IMG/VR virus record: IMGVR_UViG_3300033064_001990
Span: 1-23,510 of that record
Source of the DNA: a virus
DNA: 23,510 nt
Reading direction: 5' to 3' (one strand)
Part shown: piece by piece, positions 18,157-23,510 of the stretch
Layout of the letters: each line of letters opens with the position of its first letter
How positions within the stretch are numbered: the first letter of the stretch is position 1
Notes under the pieces: model-generated
Told to the model about the DNA's origin: nothing
Database searches by the model: none
Seen by the model: only the letters and a program-made list of their open reading frames with translations
Program-made: the position numbers and the translations under genes

Positions 18157-19332
18157 ATGTCCTTGGACGCGCAGCTTGCTTGGCCATGCCCCCACCTGAC
18201 GGTGGAGGAAGTGGTGCCCCTCGGGGACGACCGGAGGTCGCTCGACACCCGGCAGCCAGTGGCGGCGGCCGGACAGGTGCGCATCCTCGCCAACGACGAC
18301 TTCTTCATTCCCCGTGGCGGCCTCCTGTCGGCTGCTGTGCTGTCCAGCTCGGTGTCCGGCCCCTACGACATCATCGAGAACGAGGACACCCTCACCGTCG
18401 AAGCTAGCGGCGACACGGCCACGCTCTCCTTCGGGGCGGTGGGCACGATTCGGTTGACGACGGATCAGGTGGTACGCCGCACCCAGGTCGCCGACTGGCA
18501 GCACGTCGAGGTGCGCAACGACAACGGCTGCTTGGTCTTCGTGGATACCGAGAAGGTCGGCCCCTCGGCGTTCGTCAAGGTGACCGGGACCGCAGCCTCA
18601 GCCCTGGGCTTCGGGCAGCCCGGGTCGTCCGCCCGTCAGCGGTCTGCCTTCGGCCGTGAGGTGTACCCCGGCTGGGACCTCTACCTGCGGGAAGACAGCA
18701 TCACCAACCGCTTCCCCCGGTTCCGCCGGCCCTTGCGCAAGAACCCGATGCTCAAGGTGACCTACGCGGTGCCGGTGCAGCGGTGCTTGCGGTGTCGGGC
18801 GTCGTTCATCGAGAACGACCTCCGGTTCGACGCCAGCGGCAACATGCTCCTCATCGCCAACGAGGATCTGCTCTACCAGGCCGCGTTGAAGATGCTGCTG
18901 ACCGACAAGGGCTCCAATCCCTTCTTCCCGTGGTACGGCACCAGCATCCGTGATCGCATCGGCTCGAAGGCCCTGTCGGGCGTCGCCTCGGTGCTGAGCG
19001 AGGACGTACGCAAGGCCCTGAGCCGGATGCAGGCCCTTCAGACGGAGCAGGCGAAGTACCAGCAGGTCACGTTCAAGGAGCGGCTCTACGCGGTGCTGGC
19101 TGTGAACGTGAAGCGGCACGCGCAGGACGTGTCCACCTACCTCATCGAAGTCACCGTGCAGAACGCCTCGGGGCAGCCCATCTCGCTCAACATCGTGTTC
19201 ACGGTGCCCGAGGTGGTGGCCCTCATGGGGAGCAACGGTCTGATGCTCGGGACGAAGGCGGCTGGGCTCGGCACAACCGAGGCTCGTGAGCTGTTCAAGA
19301 GCGACCGCAACCTGCTCACGGGAGGCCAGTAA
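18157..19332 (+). CDS. gp25/GpW-like baseplate wedge protein with N-terminal extension
   Basis: The protein has 391 residues; classical T4 gp25 and P2 W proteins are about 110-135. The C-terminal part, residues about 230-355, has the hallmarks of the gp25-like fold: LLTDKGSNPFFPWYGTSI with a following IGSKA, then a helix (VRKALSRMQALQTEQ), then ERLYAVLAVNV and the final strands (STYLIEVTVQNASG). Members of this family join wedges to the inner baseplate and help nucleate sheath assembly. The canonical EPR triad is not clear here. The N-terminal 200 residues are beta-rich and include GTAASALGF near 145-153, similar to a module in the giant protein. Between the two parts is a CLRC motif near residue 210, a possible half metal site. 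A GAGGAG site precedes the start. The TAA overlaps the next ATG (TAATG). Confidence 0.75.
   Translation: MSLDAQLAWPCPHLTVEEVVPLGDDRRSLDTRQPVAAAGQVRILANDDFFIPRGGLLSAAVLSSSVSGPYDIIENEDTLTVEASGDTATLSFGAVGTIRLTTDQVVRRTQVADWQHVEVRNDNGCLVFVDTEKVGPSAFVKVTGTAASALGFGQPGSSARQRSAFGREVYPGWDLYLREDSITNRFPRFRRPLRKNPMLKVTYAVPVQRCLRCRASFIENDLRFDASGNMLLIANEDLLYQAALKMLLTDKGSNPFFPWYGTSIRDRIGSKALSGVASVLSEDVRKALSRMQALQTEQAKYQQVTFKERLYAVLAVNVKRHAQDVSTYLIEVTVQNASGQPISLNIVFTVPEVVALMGSNGLMLGTKAAGLGTTEARELFKSDRNLLTGGQ
19320..19325 (+). promoter_or_regulatory. Shine-Dalgarno site of the Baseplate-J gene
   Basis: GGGAGG lies 6 bases before the ATG at 19332, inside the last codons of the gp25-like gene. Together with the TAATG overlap it supports the 19332 start. 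Confidence 0.75.
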
Positions 19333-22300
19333 TGGCAGAGTCCCCCCAGTTCACGGGTGCGGATGGTGTGCTCCGGCAGCACTACCTCCTCTCCACGACC
19401 CTCTCGCAGCACTTTTTCACCGGGACCCTGCCGGCAGACGTGGTGGACATGCAGGTGTCCGTCCGGGGCAGCACGTTCTCCAGTGACCCCGACATCATCA
19501 CCTTCGAGGGCACGACGTTCACCGTGCCCAACCCCTCGGCCTATCCTGACGGCCTCTCGCTCCTCCCGGGCGCGAACGAGATCAAGGTCAAGGGCATCCT
19601 GTCCACGGGGTCGGCGACGCCAGAAGCGTCGGTCAACATCAACCTCTCGCTCGAAGCAGACATCGGTGATCTGGCGGAAGCCCCGACGGGCATCTACCTG
19701 GAGCGGTTCAACTCGACGGTCAAGGTCACGGTCGAGGGGCTGACCGACAGCGACACCGTGGTGGGCTACCACTTCTACGCCTCCACCCAGCCGGGCGGCG
19801 GCGACGTGGGCTACTTCCGCATCAACCCGGCCATGCTCATCTCGGGTGAGACTGTGGAGGCGGCCGAGGACCTGGCGAGCTTGTCGGTGGACGCCAGCAT
19901 CGTGGTGGACAGCGAGGGGTTCCACGCAGCCGACCCGTTGTTCTTCCGCATGAGGGGCGTGCAAGAGGACGCGGACGACGCAGAGCTGGGGGTCGCTTTC
20001 AACGAGGTGTTGGAAGTCCCCGAGACGACCGACAAGCTCCGCGTCGAGACGACCATCTCGACCGTGCGGGAGACGCGGCGGTACACCTTCGAGCACGACC
20101 GCCAGGGCTCGCTGGAGAGCACCGTACCGACCCTGCCGCATGCAGACCTGGCGACGGTGCCCGCGACGGACCCCCTCTACTACGTCGCCACGGCCGTCCA
20201 CCTCATCGACGGGGAGGAGTTCGAGAGCTTCTTCTCCCCCGAGGTGCTGGGGGCTCCTCTGGCCATCATCCCGGGGGTGGGGTCGTTCCCGCAGGTCAGC
20301 CGGCAGCAGATGGTCCGAGGTGCTGTGCTGTCGATCTACCGGAGCCAGCCGCAGGTCCGGGTAGACCCCGGCTCGGCCTTGCGGGACACCTTCATCGACC
20401 CGTTCACGACGGAGGCGGACCGCATCCGCTTCATCGTGGACTTCATGCACAACGCGATGAGCTTCGCGACGCTGCTCCTCATCGACGACCCCACCCTGTC
20501 GGGGGAGTCGGTGCCGGTGGGGCAGAGCGCGTACAAGACCGCTCTGCGTGAGGCGTTCCACCTGACGACGGACGATGCCGTCCAGACGATCATCGACAAC
20601 GCCTTCGACAAGCTCGCCAGCAACTACGGCGTCATCCGCGATGCCGGGAAGCGGGCGCGGGGCGAGATCACCTTCTTCGTCACCGCCCGCCCGACCACCT
20701 CCATCACCAAGACCATTGGCACCCTCCTGTCGGGGGGTGGATCGAACTTCCGCACGACCTCCACAGCCTCCATCTCGCCCACAGGAGGGGGTCGGAACTT
20801 CAACCCGGCCACCGGCCGTTTCTTCAGCCGGGCCTTCGTGCAGGCCGATGCAGCGGGGACTGCTGGCAACGTAGCGGCCGGGCAGATCACGACCGTCTTC
20901 AACAACACCCTGAACGTCCAGGTGACCAACGAGTCGAGGACGTTCGGCGGCACCGACCGGCAGTCGAACAGCGATGTGGCCTTGCAGGCCATGCGAGTCC
21001 TCTCTGCCGTGGATTCGGGGACGCTCCAGGGCTACGTGGACAACGCCACGAGCACGCCGGGTGTTGAGCAGGTGAGCGTCATCGAGGCGGGCCACGCTTT
21101 GATGATGCGCGACCGCAACGATGCTGGGCGGCACGTCGGCGGCAAGGTGGACATCTACCTGCGGGGCGAGAGTGAAGCCAAGGTCACCGACTCGTTCGCC
21201 TTCTCCTTCCAGACGAGAGAGGCACAGCAGTTCGAGCCGGTGGGCGACCTGGCGTCATTGCGGTTCCGGGCAGTGGACCCGGCTTTGAGCGAGGACAACC
21301 CGCTCATCGAGATGCTCGACTTGGCAGACCTGGGGCTGGTGTTCGAGAACGCCAGCAAGAGCCTGGTGTTCGACCTGACGGGCGTGCAGTACGTCGCGTA
21401 CAACCAGATTCAGCTCGACGCGGCTGCCAACGACCCCACGTCGCATGACCTCGACGACGTGTACCAGGGCTCCTACCGCTACCGCACGTCCAACAAGTTC
21501 GTGCTGACCCGGCAGCCGGTCATCGAGGTGACGCGGTTCGAGGGCACCCAGACGGGCGTAGTGGTCGAGGGCATCTACGACCTGTTCCGGGCGTCGGACC
21601 CCCTGGAGCTGGGGCGCTCGACGGACGCTGGGGACTTCGTGCAGGTCACGGAGCCCCTGGAGTCCACGGGGTCCACCATCCCTTCGTCCACGCCAATCAC
21701 GGTGACGGGCGAGGAGCACACGATGCTCGACGGCATCGAGTACCTCGACAACCTCGGGGCCAACTTCATGACGGTGCGGGTCTGGAACGACGACCGGACC
21801 ATCGAGTACAACGGCCCACTCTCCAACGACACCCGCGACTTCACCTTCATCGACGGCGACGAGGTGACACCCCTCGGTGTCCAGCTCACCGACGGCAGCC
21901 GTATCGACGAGGGTGAGACGGTGCTGGTGGACTACTCGCACGACGAGAACTTCACCGTCTCGTACACGAGCAACGCCGTCGTCCGCGTCACGCAGGCGGC
22001 CATCGATAGCGACTCCCACATCACGGCAGACGCCATCGCCAAGTGGGCGGTCCAGGTGCCGGTGGACATCACAACCACCATCGTCCTGCTGCCCAACACC
22101 GTGGAGGCCACGGTGGACAGCGGTGCCCGCACTGCCCTGGCGCGACTCTTCGGCGTCCTCGGTCTCGGCACAGCTCTGCGGCAGTCCGACGTGATCCGGG
22201 CTCTCGACGCCGTGGTGGGCGTGAGCTACGTCGTCACCCCGTTGGCCAAGATGGTTCGGGGCGACTCGGCACAGGTGGTCCGGGAGGCTGTGAGCACGGA

Positions 22301-22823
22301 CACCGACAGCGATGCCGTGCTGGTGACGGCCTGGTCGAGCCCCACGGTGTCGGTCTACCTGCTCCACAACGCCCTCGACGCTGCCACGACCAATGCGGGT
22401 GGTGAGCGCAAGGAGTTCCGGGGGGTCTTCGAGGATGAGGTGCGGTTGGTCCACCATGAGGTAGCCCCCAACGTCAACGGGTTCCCCCTGCGCGGGGCAA
22501 CCGGCGGCAGCTTCATCATCGGCAACGACGGCCTGAACATCCCGGGGGTCAGCGACAACACGACCATTGCAGCGGACTTCGTGCTGCCGGCCGACGCCGA
22601 CGAGAAGGAAGCCGAGATCCTCCGCATCCGCAAGATGCTGACGGCCAACCGGCTGCTGGTGAGCTACATCCCCGGCGGCGAGATTCCCGACACCCCGAAG
22701 CTGCACGACTACACAGCTACCTACGTGGTCATGGGCGATGAGGGCGTGAAGAACATCGAGCCTGGCCCCATCGAGCACTTGGTCGTTGGTGACCTCAACT
22801 TCATCTACGACGAGGCGACCTGA
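19332..22823 (+). CDS. Baseplate J-like (gpJ/gp47/T4 gp6 family) wedge protein, very long
   Basis: The protein has 1,163 residues, against roughly 300-400 for P2 J and about 660 for T4 gp6. The J core is at about residues 440-590: GEITFFVTARPTT, a GT-x-LL-type turn, then AGTAGNVAAGQITT near 510-522, GGTDRQSNSDVALQAM near 540-555 and PGVEQVSVIEAG near 576-587. Further on, near 950-970, RQSDVIRALDAVVGVSYVV matches the usual C-terminal turn of the family. The family forms the wedge backbone that closes into the ring of contractile baseplates. The N-terminal 370 residues are extra and include a fibronectin-III-like stretch (VVGYHFYAS near 143-151). The region between about 640 and 940 is also extra and beta-rich. 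The gene sits directly behind the gp25-like gene, as J follows W in P2. It ends in TGA, overlapping the next ATG. Confidence 0.87.
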   Translation: MAESPQFTGADGVLRQHYLLSTTLSQHFFTGTLPADVVDMQVSVRGSTFSSDPDIITFEGTTFTVPNPSAYPDGLSLLPGANEIKVKGILSTGSATPEASVNINLSLEADIGDLAEAPTGIYLERFNSTVKVTVEGLTDSDTVVGYHFYASTQPGGGDVGYFRINPAMLISGETVEAAEDLASLSVDASIVVDSEGFHAADPLFFRMRGVQEDADDAELGVAFNEVLEVPETTDKLRVETTISTVRETRRYTFEHDRQGSLESTVPTLPHADLATVPATDPLYYVATAVHLIDGEEFESFFSPEVLGAPLAIIPGVGSFPQVSRQQMVRGAVLSIYRSQPQVRVDPGSALRDTFIDPFTTEADRIRFIVDFMHNAMSFATLLLIDDPTLSGESVPVGQSAYKTALREAFHLTTDDAVQTIIDNAFDKLASNYGVIRDAGKRARGEITFFVTARPTTSITKTIGTLLSGGGSNFRTTSTASISPTGGGRNFNPATGRFFSRAFVQADAAGTAGNVAAGQITTVFNNTLNVQVTNESRTFGGTDRQSNSDVALQAMRVLSAVDSGTLQGYVDNATSTPGVEQVSVIEAGHALMMRDRNDAGRHVGGKVDIYLRGESEAKVTDSFAFSFQTREAQQFEPVGDLASLRFRAVDPALSEDNPLIEMLDLADLGLVFENASKSLVFDLTGVQYVAYNQIQLDAAANDPTSHDLDDVYQGSYRYRTSNKFVLTRQPVIEVTRFEGTQTGVVVEGIYDLFRASDPLELGRSTDAGDFVQVTEPLESTGSTIPSSTPITVTGEEHTMLDGIEYLDNLGANFMTVRVWNDDRTIEYNGPLSNDTRDFTFIDGDEVTPLGVQLTDGSRIDEGETVLVDYSHDENFTVSYTSNAVVRVTQAAIDSDSHITADAIAKWAVQVPVDITTTIVLLPNTVEATVDSGARTALARLFGVLGLGTALRQSDVIRALDAVVGVSYVVTPLAKMVRGDSAQVVREAVSTDTDSDAVLVTAWSSPTVSVYLLHNALDAATTNAGGERKEFRGVFEDEVRLVHHEVAPNVNGFPLRGATGGSFIIGNDGLNIPGVSDNTTIAADFVLPADADEKEAEILRIRKMLTANRLLVSYIPGGEIPDTPKLHDYTATYVVMGDEGVKNIEPGPIEHLVVGDLNFIYDEAT

Positions 22824-23510
22824 TGGCGGACAAGCCCGCTGACAAGACGCTCCTTCCGACCTTGTTGGAGCAGAACCCGTCCCCCGTGGGCGGCAGCGGG
22901 CAGGACCGCATCAAGACCCGGCGTGAGCAGGTGGACAGCATCATGTCCGTCTTCATGCAGGTGCTCCCCTCGAACTACGTCGCGCAGGTGCAGGGGCCGT
23001 TCTACACCGTCCAGTTCCAAGCGGCTGCCGAGGCCATCGCCGACTAACAGATCACCGCACAAGAGGTGTTCAGCGACGCCGACTACGACTTCATGCGGAG
23101 CGAGTTCCTGTTCCAGCTCCTCGGCAGCCTGGTCTTCCCCGATGCAGTGAGCGATGGCTACCCGACCCTCAAGGGCGACCTCACCTACCGCACCTTCCTC
23201 AAGCGGATGGTAGCCCTGCTTCTCCAGGGGGCGACCAAGACGACGCAAGAGGGCGGGTTGGCCTTGTTGTCCGAGGCGACGTTCGCTGTCATCGAGAAGG
23301 TCATTGCTGCCCGCGACTCCCAGAAGCGGGTGTGGAACAAGACCTTGGGCGTGTGGGAGGTGCAGGCGGGCTCGGCATGGGGGCTCGACGACCAGTTTGA
23401 GTTCGAGGTCAACGTCTCGTACCTGGACCCGACGACGGACACCCAGCGGTTCCCCGAGGACCCTTTCATCCTGCAAGAGAATGCGCGCATCGTGCTGCGG
23501 GCGCTCAAGC
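22823..23510 (+). CDS. Baseplate/tail gene after J, interrupted by in-frame TAA, 3' end missing
   Basis: The ATG overlaps the TGA of the J-like gene (TGATG), with GACGAGG upstream. The frame runs 74 codons to a TAA at 23045, then stays open in the same frame for 154 further codons to the right edge. The sequence after the stop reads as normal protein (QITAQEVFSDADYDFMRSE, FLFQLLGSLVFPD, EFEVNVSYLDP), with codon use like the neighbours, so I treat both parts as one gene. Residues 1-25 include LLPTLLEQNP, and residues about 32-50 look helical. Position after a W-like and a J-like gene would match P2 gpI, a wedge-to-fibre connector, but sequence similarity to gpI is not evident to me. The stop may be a real nonsense mutation, a sequencing error, or a site of readthrough. 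Confidence 0.65.
23045..23047 (+). other. In-frame TAA inside the last gene
   Basis: Codon 75 of the gene starting at 22823 is TAA, between GAC (Asp) and CAG (Gln). TAA is also the working stop of the genes ending at 2666 and 19332, where it abuts or overlaps the next start, so a reassigned TAA code is unlikely. One base change (for example from TAC, CAA or GAA) would restore the frame. No good restart site is visible: GTG at 23066 and ATG at 23093 lack a properly spaced Shine-Dalgarno sequence. Confidence 0.9.

Noticed and set aside
23045-23047. Reassignment of TAA to an amino acid in this genome
   Set aside because: TAA ends the genes at 2666 and 19332 right at the next start codon, so it acts as a normal stop in this window.

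Overview
The window looks like part of the virion-structure region of a large, GC-rich, contractile-tailed bacteriophage (a myovirus) or a closely related prophage. The reasons are nine head-to-tail reading frames all on the + strand, almost no space between genes, strongly G/C-biased third codon positions, and recognisable baseplate families: a gp25/W-like wedge protein, a Baseplate-J (gpJ/gp47/T4 gp6) protein and a spike-like beta-rich protein. The very large genes (one of 3,778 codons) fit a large or jumbo phage. The base composition fits a high-GC host such as an actinobacterium, but nothing in the window proves the host. I saw no tRNA, CRISPR array, transposase, integrase, polymerase, lysis gene or defence gene.

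Layout, left to right. 1-2076 is the 3' part of a spike/hub-like baseplate protein whose start lies outside the window. 2076-2666 encodes a small, very hydrophobic Gly/Ala/Val-rich protein. 2667-14003 encodes a giant modular beta-rich virion protein that fills nearly half the window. 14003-14242 encodes a 79-residue protein with a coiled-coil-like tail. 14242-17184 encodes a 980-residue protein with hydrophobic helices at both ends. 17193-18110 encodes an unrecognised 305-residue protein. 18157-19332 encodes a gp25-like wedge protein with an added N-terminal part. 19332-22823 encodes a very long Baseplate-J protein. 22823-23510 begins a further tail/baseplate gene that runs off the right edge and carries an in-frame TAA at codon 75.

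Five of the eight junctions are 1-nt stop/start overlaps (TGATG or TAATG), one is a direct abutment (TAA then ATG), and the two remaining gaps are 8 and 46 bases. This points to one polycistronic late transcript with translational coupling, and to products needed together: the likely output is a baseplate with its central spike and wedges. The order gp25-like, J-like, next gene resembles the W-J-I order of P2-type tails, here surrounded by much larger and less familiar proteins. No stretch longer than 46 bases lacks a gene, and I see no convincing terminator.

The points most worth a second look are the in-frame TAA in the last gene, the 3,778-residue protein, and a module that seems to be shared between that giant and the wedge protein. 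I did not find evidence for a novel non-structural system. Family calls come from reading the translations by eye, not from database searches.
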